Positions 34,234 through 40,755 of a stretch of 40,755 nucleotides of DNA are shown in pieces. A model generated the notes under the pieces. That model did no database searches and was not told where the DNA came from. It saw nothing but the letters and a program-made list of their open reading frames with translations. The first letter of the stretch is position 1. Every line of letters starts with the position of its first letter. The DNA is taken from positions 1 to 40,755 of IMG/VR virus record IMGVR_UViG_3300047463_000290, one strand, 5' to 3'. The DNA comes from a virus. Position numbers and translations under genes: made by a program.

Positions 34234-34256
34234 GGCAGAGCCACGAAACTCTGCCC
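34221..34256 (+). promoter_or_regulatory. -1 programmed ribosomal frameshift signal at the end of gene 26
   Basis: Slippery heptamer T TTT TTC at 34221-34227, read in the zero frame as AGT TTT TTC GGG TAG. A 5-base spacer GGGTA (34228-34232) holds the start of the zero-frame stop. A perfect 8-bp hairpin follows: GGGCAGAG (34233-34240), loop CCACGAAA, CTCTGCCC (34249-34256). The -1 frame is open to 34406. Spacer length and GC-rich stem match established -1 signals. Confidence 0.85.
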
Positions 34257-34406
34257 AACTACTACACGTTGAATTTCAATCTCGTGAAACATCATGGGTT
34301 CTCGTTGACTGAACTGGAAGACATGATACCGTTTGAACGAGATATCTACGTTCTGCTCCTTCGACAGTGGCTCGACGAGCAGGAGAAAAACGCAAAACGC
34401 GGATAG
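34227..34406 (+). CDS. -1 frame extension of gp26 (59 residues)
   Basis: Reached by slippage at T TTT TTC; the codon after TTC becomes CGG, giving RVGQSHETLPNYYTLNF then LVKHHGFSLTELEDMIPFERDIYVLLLRQWLDEQEK. Fused product is 249 + 59 = 308 residues. The segment 'KHHGFSLTELEDMIPFERDIY' resembles the small ORFs found after gene 26 in T4-like phages, and also the T-domain style of tail-assembly chaperones in form. An ATG at 34170 in this frame has no Shine-Dalgarno and its first 20 codons just shadow gene 26, so a separate start is less likely. It ends 6 bases before the tape-measure gene. Confidence 0.75.
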   Translation, partial: RVGQSHETLPNYYTLNFNLVKHHGFSLTELEDMIPFERDIYVLLLRQWLDEQEKNAKRG

Positions 34407-34412
34407 GACGCT

Positions 34413-36920
34413 ATGGCCGACAATAAGACGCAACGGCGATTGTCAGACGAAGAAAAGGAAGACCTGAAACGCAAAAAAGATTTTGCGGCACTTGGTGCGG
34501 CCGTTCGAGCAGCGGAACTTCAAAAGACCATTGCAACTATGCCCAAAGGTCTTAAGAAGATGTCCGCTATTCTTGGCGGTGCAACAAACGACATTACGTC
34601 TGAGATGGGTCGCGCGTACGTTGCGGGGTTAACGTCTCTTATCAATAGCTTGGAACAACTTCCACCGCGTTTGTGGAGAAATGCACTCACTGAAGTTGAA
34701 AGTATTGTTAGTTTTGCAGAATCCGACGAACTTTTGAGTGATGAAGACGCACAAAAGATTAAAGCAGTCGGAAGAGAACTCAGCAAAGAAATTGAGCGAC
34801 AGTCAAGTTTTAGTATTCGAGCGGGAAATGTTGTTGCCAGCGGTGTTAAGAAACTCGGAGTTAGCGCACTTGAACGTGGTGCGGGGTATTATGGCAAAGG
34901 TGGCATGTTGGTGCGAGGGCTCTCAAAGCTCGCATTATTTGGCATCGAGCGCCGGCGCGAAACGCGGGAGGCTGGTTCGTCTTTTAGTATATCTCGCGCC
35001 TCTGCGCTGTCGTCAACCGAGAGCGCACGAAACACTGCGGTTCGATACGGTTCCGAGTCTGTTGACGACATGTCACCGTCGCGATTTGGTGGTCGTGGTA
35101 ATGTTGAAGTCGAACAACTTGGTGAACTGAAGAAGATCAACAGCACGCTTGTTCGTCAAATCAAAGTCGCACAAGATATCGACGCCGGTGAGGACAAAGA
35201 AGACGCTCTGCGCGAAAGTCGTGCGGCGTTTACAGGACAAGAAGCCGCACTCGAAGCTCCATCACGTAGACAAGTGACTGCGTTGATGGCACAGCCTGCG
35301 GCGAAGGAAGGTGGATTCTTCTCCTCACTTTTGAATTCGTTTGGTGGATTGGCGGGGATGACGGCAATACTTCCAGAAGTGTTCGAGATTCTAAGTGGCG
35401 CGGCCATCGTCTTCACCGCATGGAAGTTAATGCCAGAAGGATTGAAGACAGTTCTAGGTAAGATCGCAAACAAACTCACTGGTGGTGCATTTGACACCAA
35501 AGACAATACCTCTCAAGGAACGCAACCAACACAAGACAAAGATCAGACGACGACCAATACGGTAGTCCCGCCAGACGAATCTTGGCGAAGTCTTCAACGC
35601 GAAGCAGAACCGTATGGTTACGGATTACGAGCGGCGGCCAATCCAATACGGACCGCAAAATCGCTTTATGGCGCTGGAGCTAATGTTGTAGCACAATCGA
35701 GCAAATTGAAAGGTATGCGGTTGGGATTCGGTGGTGGTAGCCCAACGACTTTGGGAAGCCTTACATCCGAATTAGAACCGTTGACGGGGAATCAAGTAAC
35801 ATCGTATCTCGCTAAAAAATCACTAACTGGTGTTGCCGATCCGGCAATGGAAGCGCGGATACTACAATTCAATAACGCAGGAAAAGCAATTGAAGCTGCA
35901 AAAACGCCAGTTCAATTTGTCTCCGGCGCAGGCAAAGAAGCGTCGTTTCTTGAGCGGGTTGCGGCATCGCGACTTGGTAAATTTGGAGTAGGGGCAGGGG
36001 AGTATTTTGCGAAGTCTCCAACACTCGCAAGATTAGCTAAAGTGAGTCGAGTCGCAGGAAAAAGTATCGGATATCTTGGCGCAGGAATGGATGCGTATGA
36101 CGCATATAAATCAGGATTTTCCTTACGCGGTGGTCTTAAAGGATTGTCCACTGGATTACAAATTGCTGGATTAGTGGGTGCTCCCGAAACTGTGGGGGCG
36201 TCACTGGCGCTCTCCGCCCTCGGTACTGGATTGAGCATGGCGACCGACTACTTCCTACCTGAACCCGGCAGCAAACCATCTGAAAAGGCTGCAACGTCTA
36301 CCACGCCCACCAAAACTACCAGTGCGTTGCCAAGCAATGTCTCATCAGAACTGACACCAGCCCAATTGACGGAAGAACAGATGAATGCGCTGCTCGACGC
36401 ACAGACCCGATGGGAAGGTGGAAAGCCGGGAGACCGCAACATGCGAAATAATAATCCCGGTAATATCAGACGCGGCAAGGACGATTTTGCCGGTAAACAT
36501 GGAGGCATCGGTTACGATGAAGGAGGATATGCGTTATTTCCGTCAAAGGAAGTGGGACGAGCCGCACAACGCGCATTGTGGTTGTCGCCAACCTACCGAA
36601 ACAGACCGCTAACTGAAGCCATCCACCGATGGGCACCTGACGCATCGCCCGGCTATACGTCAGCACTGTTGAGTTCTGTTGGGGCGCCAGCATCATCTGT
36701 CGCAGCGTTGTCGTCAACACCAAGCTACACGCGTTCGGCGCCCGGTTCAAATGCCGGTGGTATGAGTGGTGGGCAATCGATCATCTATAATGCGCCAGTC
36801 ACCAATACGACAGTAGTCGGTGGTCAGGGAACGCCTGCGCCAACCGTCATTCCGATGCCGATTCGCACAGAGCCTATCGAGAACACGCTCCTCGCGATCA
36901 CGCGACTCAACTACGTCTAA
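34413..36920 (+). CDS. Tape-measure-like tail protein with a C-terminal lytic-transglycosylase-like domain
   Basis: An 835-residue protein. The N-terminal part is helical and rich in Ala/Lys/Glu (ADNKTQRRLSDEEKEDLKRKKDFAALGAAVRAAELQK). A hydrophobic segment FEILSGAAIVFTAWKLMPEGLKTVLGKI (about 330-360) could span a membrane. Residues about 655-750 have NNNPGNIRRGKDDFAGKHGGIGYDEGGYALFPSKEVGRAAQRAL, the 'NNPGNIR ... FPS ... G' pattern of muramidase-like tail domains. The position immediately after the frameshifting gene 26 supports a tape measure (T4 gp29 is 590 residues). AGGACG lies upstream of the ATG. A hairpin terminator follows the stop codon. Whether it is a true gp29 homologue is uncertain. 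Confidence 0.65.
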   Translation: MADNKTQRRLSDEEKEDLKRKKDFAALGAAVRAAELQKTIATMPKGLKKMSAILGGATNDITSEMGRAYVAGLTSLINSLEQLPPRLWRNALTEVESIVSFAESDELLSDEDAQKIKAVGRELSKEIERQSSFSIRAGNVVASGVKKLGVSALERGAGYYGKGGMLVRGLSKLALFGIERRRETREAGSSFSISRASALSSTESARNTAVRYGSESVDDMSPSRFGGRGNVEVEQLGELKKINSTLVRQIKVAQDIDAGEDKEDALRESRAAFTGQEAALEAPSRRQVTALMAQPAAKEGGFFSSLLNSFGGLAGMTAILPEVFEILSGAAIVFTAWKLMPEGLKTVLGKIANKLTGGAFDTKDNTSQGTQPTQDKDQTTTNTVVPPDESWRSLQREAEPYGYGLRAAANPIRTAKSLYGAGANVVAQSSKLKGMRLGFGGGSPTTLGSLTSELEPLTGNQVTSYLAKKSLTGVADPAMEARILQFNNAGKAIEAAKTPVQFVSGAGKEASFLERVAASRLGKFGVGAGEYFAKSPTLARLAKVSRVAGKSIGYLGAGMDAYDAYKSGFSLRGGLKGLSTGLQIAGLVGAPETVGASLALSALGTGLSMATDYFLPEPGSKPSEKAATSTTPTKTTSALPSNVSSELTPAQLTEEQMNALLDAQTRWEGGKPGDRNMRNNNPGNIRRGKDDFAGKHGGIGYDEGGYALFPSKEVGRAAQRALWLSPTYRNRPLTEAIHRWAPDASPGYTSALLSSVGAPASSVAALSSTPSYTRSAPGSNAGGMSGGQSIIYNAPVTNTTVVGGQGTPAPTVIPMPIRTEPIENTLLAITRLNYV

Positions 36921-36926
36921 AACACA

Positions 36927-36952
36927 AACGCCCGTGTCGAAGCACGGGCGTT
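36927..36952. terminator. Bidirectional hairpin terminator between convergent genes
   Basis: Perfect 10-bp stem AACGCCCGTG / CACGGGCGTT with loop TCGAAG. On the minus strand it is followed by TGTGTTTT, a better U-rich end than on the plus strand. It lies 6 bases after the plus-strand stop codon and serves genes ending from both sides. Confidence 0.75.
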
Positions 36953-36976
36953 GTCAAATGCGTTTCAGATGGTGTG

Positions 36977-37393
36977 TTACTCTTTGTATTTCATGTAGTC
37001 GTGAACACACAGCACTGCGGACTCAGCTTCCGTCATCTTCGACTGCACCCACGCGGGTAGCTGCCCCGGCACAATCATCGACTTCAACGCGGTCGCTCGC
37101 TCGATGATCGAGGACAACTGCGCCATGACCATCGAGGTGTCGTCGTCGGGCATAATCGTGCCTTCATTCACCGCCTCGCGCTTCCCCTTCTCGTACATGT
37201 CCCACGCCGTCGCGTAGAGCACTTCATCCCCACGGTCACCGTACTGCTTGCGGAAGCGGGCCTTGTTCTTCTTCACCCAATCTTCCATGCCCGGCGGCGT
37301 CACTTCGGACACGAGCTTGCCCGGCACTGCGGGTTTGACTTCGATGGTTTCGGGTTGCTCAACGACAAACTGCTTGAAAGAGGGAAGTGCCAT
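36977..37393 (-). CDS. Internal-head-protein candidate with capsid-targeting-like N-terminus
   Basis: A 138-residue protein starting MALPSFKQFVVEQ, a capsid-targeting-like peptide with a possible protease site after FVVE. The middle PPGMEDWVKKNKARFRKQYGDRGDEVLYATAWDMY resembles a segment found in many phage structural proteins. The C-terminus LPAWVQSKMTEAESAVLCVHDYMKYKE also recurs in T4-like phage head-associated proteins. ACGAGGACACATCC lies just upstream of the ATG, a good ribosome site. Gene order and N-terminus suggest delivery into the prohead, but that is inference. Its upstream region and first 13 codons are nearly duplicated inside the next gene. Confidence 0.65.
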   Translation of the reverse strand: MALPSFKQFVVEQPETIEVKPAVPGKLVSEVTPPGMEDWVKKNKARFRKQYGDRGDEVLYATAWDMYEKGKREAVNEGTIMPDDDTSMVMAQLSSIIERATALKSMIVPGQLPAWVQSKMTEAESAVLCVHDYMKYKE

Positions 37394-37936
37394 GGATGTG
37401 TCCTCGTGATTAAACTGGAATGATGTTTTTGAACGCGGAGTTGCCTTTGATCCACGGATGCTTTTGAAGAGTCGCGACGGCAGTCATGACATCAACATGA
37501 CCTCCCTCCGACCAATCGGACACGCGAATGCCGAGCTTCTTGGCATTCGGCCAGTAGTAGAGGTCCAACGGAATCGCATGAGAGAAGTCCATGCTCAACT
37601 TTTGTTCGCGAGCAGACCGTTGAACGAAGGCTTCCACATCCATGTGATTGTCCGCTTCGGCGTCCCATACAAAGACATGCTTGCTCGTGACCCACGCGCG
37701 ACACCGATACGCACGGTCGGGTGGAATCGGGAACTTACCTCGTGCGACTTGCCACAGAGTCTTGCGTGAGGCATCTGCTACTTCCCCCGTCGTCGGGTCA
37801 ATCCACACTTCCGTCCATCCGTCATGCCCGTGCCCCTCGAAGCCATCGAAGAACTTTTCGCGCAACGTGTTGGCGTGCGACTGTTCGGCAACAAACTGTT
37901 TGAACGAAGGAAGGGATATCGATGTGTCCTCGTGAT
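37391..37936 (-). repeat. Duplicated ribosome-site and targeting-peptide module (37391-37410 and 37917-37936)
   Basis: The 20 bases before and including the start codon of the gene at 37393 match 37936-37917 at 18 of 20 positions; the start ATG corresponds to an ATA in the second copy. The coding match continues through SLPSFKQFV(V/A)EQ. The copy at 37917-37936 is inside the frame of the gene at 37410-39293, so its ribosome site is now read as codons (HEDTS). Confidence 0.85.
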
Positions 37937-39293
37937 GCTTGAAATACTGCACCTGACGTTCGCGCTTGGCGGCGCCGGCTTTGGTGGGATAGGTGCCGAG
38001 ATTCTTGCCAGTCTTCTTGGAGACGAGTCGGTACCCGCCCTTGACTTTGACGATGTGCTCGTGGACACCACCTACTCGATGAAGTGTGAAACTCACATAA
38101 ATTTCACCGTCAGCATCTTCGCCTTCATCTTTTTTAGCGAGAGTGTATCCCAATGTATGAGCGAACCGCTGCACAAGCGTCGTGTATAACCGTCCACGAG
38201 AATCCGAATCCGATACTTTTTCTGCATCAAAGGTAATGCCATACGGATGGTATTTTTTGATGTAGTCTTTGATTATTTCAATAACCGTCGTAAAGATACC
38301 AAACTTTACTCCGTCACCCAATCCCGTTGTTGACATACGGCCGTCAATTTTGAATATTACTGTGACGACATTTTTGGGATTGTTATATGTCGCGTGCCCT
38401 GACCAGATTTCAACGGTGCCATCTTTGGTGCCCCTCGGACTCGGCACAGAAAACCGATAGGACGAACGAGCAGCAGTATCCAACACGGCATGCCACGGGT
38501 AGACGGTATTGAAGGTTTCTACCATCAAATCTTCTTCGTTCACGGACCGCATCGGCACGAGGTCCATCTGTTCCTCGTAGTCGTCGTCGCTGTCCTTGCC
38601 CCACACGCGGCCTTTATTTTGCTTGACACACGCGGCGCATACGCGGTCCCCACGCTTAAGTTCCGCTGGTGAGAGCTTATGCTTGCACTGCTGACAGTTG
38701 GGGTTCTTCTCCCATGCTTCATGCGTCTCACCCGGCGTGTCATGCTTGTAGATCGCCACGAGCGAGTCGGTGCCCCACTCACGGTCAGCGGGTGTCGATG
38801 TCTGCACCTGTTCGTTCTTCTTGGTGCGCCATCCACCGCCGTGATCCTTGTACCACTTCGCGGCCCAGCCGTTTGCATACGCACTCGGATAGACATCGAA
38901 CTTCGAGCGCGCCATGCTCTTCGCTTTGGACCAGAGACTTGGGTTGGTGGGTTCGTTTTCTTCCTTGATGCGGTTGCTCACCATCTTCGGTGTGTTGCCG
39001 GTGCCGGGACGATCCGTCACAGGGTCCGCTTCCTTCTTGCGCTTCACCGCATTCGCAATCGCTTGCTTGCCGCCCTGAGCACGAAGCTGATTCGCTTTCT
39101 GCGTGGACAAGCACTTGGGTTTGCCTTCACCGTCACCACCACGGTCGTCCGCGTCACCACACTTGCCGATGCGTTCCCCTTTGGTGTTGTAGCGATCCCA
39201 GCCACCACCACCGACGCCGCCTTCTTTGCCCTTGCCAAACCAGTTGCGCAAGTCTTCGTTGAGGAAGTCGGTGAATGAGGGAATCTTGGACAT
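37410..39293 (-). CDS. Multidomain head-type protein, apparent fusion of two targeting-peptide genes
   Basis: A 627-residue protein from the ATG at 39291-39293 (MSKIPSFTDFLNE, capsid-targeting-like); the longer open start upstream lacks support. Order: GGGGWDRYNTKGERIGKCG and KPKCLSTQKANQLRAQ (residues 27-75, DUF5872-like), WSKAKSMARSKFDVYPSAYANGWAAKWYKDHGGGW (121-155, its common partner), C200-x2-C203 and C219-x2-C222 (zinc ribbon-like), then FKIDGRMSTTGLGDGVKFGIFTTVIEIIKDYIKKYHPYGITFDAEK (a domain I do not name), and GYRLVSKKTGKNLGTYPTKAGAAKRERQVQYF (about 420-450). At residue 459 a second targeting peptide SLPSFKQFVAEQ begins and the last 168 residues follow, including an HMDVEAF and SDWSEGGHVDVMTAV region of unknown role. 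A CTAAATA element is five bases before the ATG. Confidence 0.75.
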   Translation of the reverse strand: MSKIPSFTDFLNEDLRNWFGKGKEGGVGGGGWDRYNTKGERIGKCGDADDRGGDGEGKPKCLSTQKANQLRAQGGKQAIANAVKRKKEADPVTDRPGTGNTPKMVSNRIKEENEPTNPSLWSKAKSMARSKFDVYPSAYANGWAAKWYKDHGGGWRTKKNEQVQTSTPADREWGTDSLVAIYKHDTPGETHEAWEKNPNCQQCKHKLSPAELKRGDRVCAACVKQNKGRVWGKDSDDDYEEQMDLVPMRSVNEEDLMVETFNTVYPWHAVLDTAARSSYRFSVPSPRGTKDGTVEIWSGHATYNNPKNVVTVIFKIDGRMSTTGLGDGVKFGIFTTVIEIIKDYIKKYHPYGITFDAEKVSDSDSRGRLYTTLVQRFAHTLGYTLAKKDEGEDADGEIYVSFTLHRVGGVHEHIVKVKGGYRLVSKKTGKNLGTYPTKAGAAKRERQVQYFKHHEDTSISLPSFKQFVAEQSHANTLREKFFDGFEGHGHDGWTEVWIDPTTGEVADASRKTLWQVARGKFPIPPDRAYRCRAWVTSKHVFVWDAEADNHMDVEAFVQRSAREQKLSMDFSHAIPLDLYYWPNAKKLGIRVSDWSEGGHVDVMTAVATLQKHPWIKGNSAFKNIIPV

Positions 39294-39298
39294 ACGAG

Positions 39299-39305
39299 TA
39301 TTTAG
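39299..39305 (-). promoter_or_regulatory. Late promoter element CTAAATA before the fusion gene
   Basis: Minus strand: CTCTAAATACTCGT then ATG. Five-base spacing and no Shine-Dalgarno, as at genes 13 and 25. Confidence 0.6.
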
Positions 39306-39312
39306 AGTTTGT

Positions 39313-40371
39313 TTAATGTCCTGCAATCAATCGCGTTGTTAGCGTTCCTTTTTCGACATAATTGCGTATCGTCAATCCCAGTTTTTTTCCTTTACTATCA
39401 ACGCGATTGCCTTCTAGCTTAACGCGAATCTGAATAAGCAAATTCTTCGAGTCTTTACTACCACCATAAAAAAGAAGTTGCGGAATTTTTTTGCCGGGAA
39501 CTACGTCAGTTGAACCCGTTGAATACTCCACATGCACAGGTACCCCCGTAAGTTTTTTCTTTACTTCTTCAAACATGTAGACGGTCGCTTGACCTTTAGC
39601 CAATTGCACAAGAGCGACATTCGGTTCATTGCGCGTAGCGTGGTACTGCATGAACGCAGCTAAATTTTTTCTGAACCCTATAGCATCTTTTTTGATAATA
39701 GATGCCAGTTGACTATACGCCTCAGAGTATGCAAACGACAACGCTTCGGTAGGTTTTTTGTTCATCAAATATGTTTCAATTTTTTTGGCATGAGTTGACG
39801 TGAACTTAACGCCAAGAGGTTCAAATAAATCCTTCATAGATTCTATCGACGCGCCACCGATTTGTCCAAATTGTTTTACATCACCCGCCTTGAGACTGAC
39901 ACCGATCCCGCATTGCTTACCATCGATAATCACGCGAAGATCGACTTTCGTGCCGCTCTGATCGAGAAGACCTTCCGAACGAACTTCAATGGTATTTTTT
40001 TGGCCATTCCTGTACATCGTATCCGCCCATTCACGCACATGAATTCCATTTGCGTAGGACACCGCCGCAGTGACGAGTTCTTTCACATCCTTATCGCGAT
40101 ATATTTTTGTATCGAGAAACCCTTTCATGTTGACTTCTGCAAGATTCACAAAACAGATTACGGTATCCACAACATTTTTGGCAAGATTTGGCGAGGTAAA
40201 TTTTGTGGTGGAGGAGAACCCCTTTTGTGCTCCTTGACCGGGTTTCAATTTTCCAATGATCGACACCACGTCATTGTCGGTGATCGGCTTGGTTTTAGAC
40301 ACAAAACGAGCGGTGATTGCCGCAGCGAGAATGCCTTCCGATATGTCGCCTTTGTTAAATTTTCCTGCCAT
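39313..40371 (-). CDS. Unrecognised protein, possible nuclease-like fold
   Basis: A 352-residue protein starting at the ATG at 40369-40371 (MAGKFNKGDISEGILAAAITARF), which has AAGGAG seven bases upstream. The frame is open to 40545, but the extension contains the late promoter. The middle IEVRSEGLLDQSGTKVDLRVIIDGKQCGIGVSLKAGDVKQFGQIGGAS (about 165-212) has an acidic residue, a D-L-R strand and an x-L-K-A-G strand, which could be a PD-(D/E)XK core with a changed last motif, but this is a guess. It belongs to a conserved type of phage protein for which I know no function. A TATAAATA late promoter precedes it. Confidence 0.6.
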   Translation of the reverse strand: MAGKFNKGDISEGILAAAITARFVSKTKPITDNDVVSIIGKLKPGQGAQKGFSSTTKFTSPNLAKNVVDTVICFVNLAEVNMKGFLDTKIYRDKDVKELVTAAVSYANGIHVREWADTMYRNGQKNTIEVRSEGLLDQSGTKVDLRVIIDGKQCGIGVSLKAGDVKQFGQIGGASIESMKDLFEPLGVKFTSTHAKKIETYLMNKKPTEALSFAYSEAYSQLASIIKKDAIGFRKNLAAFMQYHATRNEPNVALVQLAKGQATVYMFEEVKKKLTGVPVHVEYSTGSTDVVPGKKIPQLLFYGGSKDSKNLLIQIRVKLEGNRVDSKGKKLGLTIRNYVEKGTLTTRLIAGH

Positions 40372-40387
40372 GCTTGCTCCTTGCCAA

Positions 40388-40395
40388 TATTTATA
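40388..40395 (-). promoter_or_regulatory. Perfect T4 late promoter TATAAATA
   Basis: Minus strand: GGTGCTATAAATATTGGCAAGGAGCAAGCATG. This is the exact T4 late consensus and the leader keeps AAGGAG before the ATG. It is the only exact TATAAATA I found in front of a gene here; the rest are CTAAATA or GTAAATA. Confidence 0.75.
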
Positions 40396-40431
40396 GCACC
40401 CCACGCACCCGCACGCAACGGCAACCATGCC

Positions 40432-40510
40432 GAATTCTCTCGTGAATCGTTTCACGAATTCCCGTAAGTTGTTGCAAACGCAGGACTTACAGGTTTTTTT
40501 TCGTTTCACG
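40432..40510. promoter_or_regulatory. Palindrome and direct repeat between divergent promoters
   Basis: CGTGAA (40441-40446), TCGT loop, TTCACG (40451-40456), with GAATTC on the left flank and AATTC on the right. The 10-base TCGTTTCACG occurs at 40447-40456 and again at 40501-40510, the second copy just before the -35 of the plus-strand promoter. A candidate operator; no regulator is known. Confidence 0.4.
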
Positions 40511-40520
40511 CATTTTCCGC

Positions 40521-40550
40521 TTGACATCGACTTCCGTTTTCCCATACAAT
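40521..40550 (+). promoter_or_regulatory. Sigma70-type promoter (TTGACA, 18 bp, TACAAT)
   Basis: TTGACA at 40521-40526, an 18-base spacer, TACAAT at 40545-40550. It is a strong host-type promoter on the plus strand, as expected for an early gene, and it differs from the late elements elsewhere. Predicted +1 is about 40557, just before the ATG at 40560. Confidence 0.6.
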
Positions 40551-40559
40551 GTATGCATC

Positions 40560-40755
40560 ATGTCAAAGCATCGTTCGTCGTCTGCCGCCATCGAGCGGGA
40601 AACCGTCGCTGATTATCTGGCCCGTGGGGGACGCATTACGCGCGTCAACCCGTCGCTGCCCAATGACCTCGTGCGTCTGTCCGAGTCCGAAGTGATCGAT
40701 GTGATGCTTGGTGCATCCTACGACGATCTGTTCGGTCCCGGCGTGTCGCGGTTCT
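40560..40755 (+). CDS. Unrecognised early-type gene (3' end outside window)
   Basis: The frame reads MSKHRSSSAAIERETVADYL, followed by ARGGRITRVNPSLPNDLVRL and SESEVIDVMLGASYDDLFGP, and runs off the window. The 'ADYLARGGRITRV' segment resembles short phage proteins with a 'YLAxGGxIT(K/R)' turn, which are often basic and small, but no function is clear. The sigma70-type promoter just upstream suggests early expression. No Shine-Dalgarno is visible, and the promoter places +1 only about three bases before the ATG. Confidence 0.55.
   Translation, partial: MSKHRSSSAAIERETVADYLARGGRITRVNPSLPNDLVRLSESEVIDVMLGASYDDLFGPGVSRF

Noticed and set aside
34170-34406. Independent gene starting at ATG 34170
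   Set aside because: No Shine-Dalgarno, and the first 19 codons are just gene 26 read in the -1 frame. The slippery heptamer and hairpin explain the downstream part better.
40372-40545. N-terminal extension of the 39313 gene with Cys-rich sequence
   Set aside because: The ATG at 40545 has no ribosome site, and the perfect late promoter and AAGGAG lie before the ATG at 40371.
1-40755. tRNA, rRNA, integrase, transposase or toxin-antitoxin genes
   Set aside because: I looked for cloverleaf-like segments, DDE or integrase motifs and small paired genes and saw none I could support.

Overview
The window looks like part of the genome of a large T4-like (contractile-tailed) bacteriophage. It is almost entirely virion morphogenesis genes, tightly packed with gaps of a few bases. 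Many products are recognisable T4 counterparts: neck gp13 and gp14, baseplate wedge gp6, gp8, gp25 and gp53, hub gp27-like, spike gp5-like, tube cap gp48, tube initiator gp54, hub chaperone gp26 and head completion gp4. Copies of C/G-TAAATA, a variant of the T4 late promoter TATAAATA, lie just upstream of several genes and in the right orientation. I see no host genes, tRNAs, integrase, insertion sequence or CRISPR array, and the host cannot be named from this sequence.

Layout. Positions 1-31315 are minus-strand. In transcription order they run tube cap 48, wedge 53, hub 27-like, spike OB domain and spike helix (two ORFs), a glycine-rich fibre fused to an M15 peptidase, 25, 6, a gp7-like giant protein, 8, two DUF4815-type tail proteins, a small coiled-coil protein, a radical SAM/SPASM enzyme, a Cys-box methyltransferase, a fibre-like protein, an HxD-repeat protein, 13, a small head protein and 14 (cut by the window edge). 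A divergent late-promoter region lies at 31316-31393. Positions 31394-36920 are plus-strand: 4, an unrecognised T4-like gene, 54, 26 with a -1 frameshift extension, and a tape-measure-like protein. A hairpin terminator at 36927-36952 separates this from 36977-40371 (minus), which holds proteins with N-terminal capsid-targeting-like peptides and one protein of unknown function. A sigma70-type promoter then starts a plus-strand gene that runs off the end.

Most interesting. (1) Three virion proteins carry blocks of His-x-Asp (and some Tyr-x-Asp or Phe-x-Asp) repeats. The same transcription unit encodes a radical SAM/SPASM enzyme that ends in its own His-x-Asp tail, and a methyltransferase. I infer a phage-encoded system that modifies virion peptides, perhaps by cyclophane-type crosslinking of aromatic-x-Asp motifs. 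(2) The gp26-like gene ends in a textbook -1 frameshift signal (T-TTT-TTC, 5-nt spacer, perfect 8-bp hairpin) that would add a 59-residue domain just upstream of the tape-measure gene, like lambda G/GT. (3) Several late genes have the promoter exactly five bases before ATG and no Shine-Dalgarno, which predicts leaderless mRNAs. (4) One capsid-targeting protein appears to be a fusion of two genes, with a fossil ribosome binding site and an ATG-to-ATA start still readable inside the frame.
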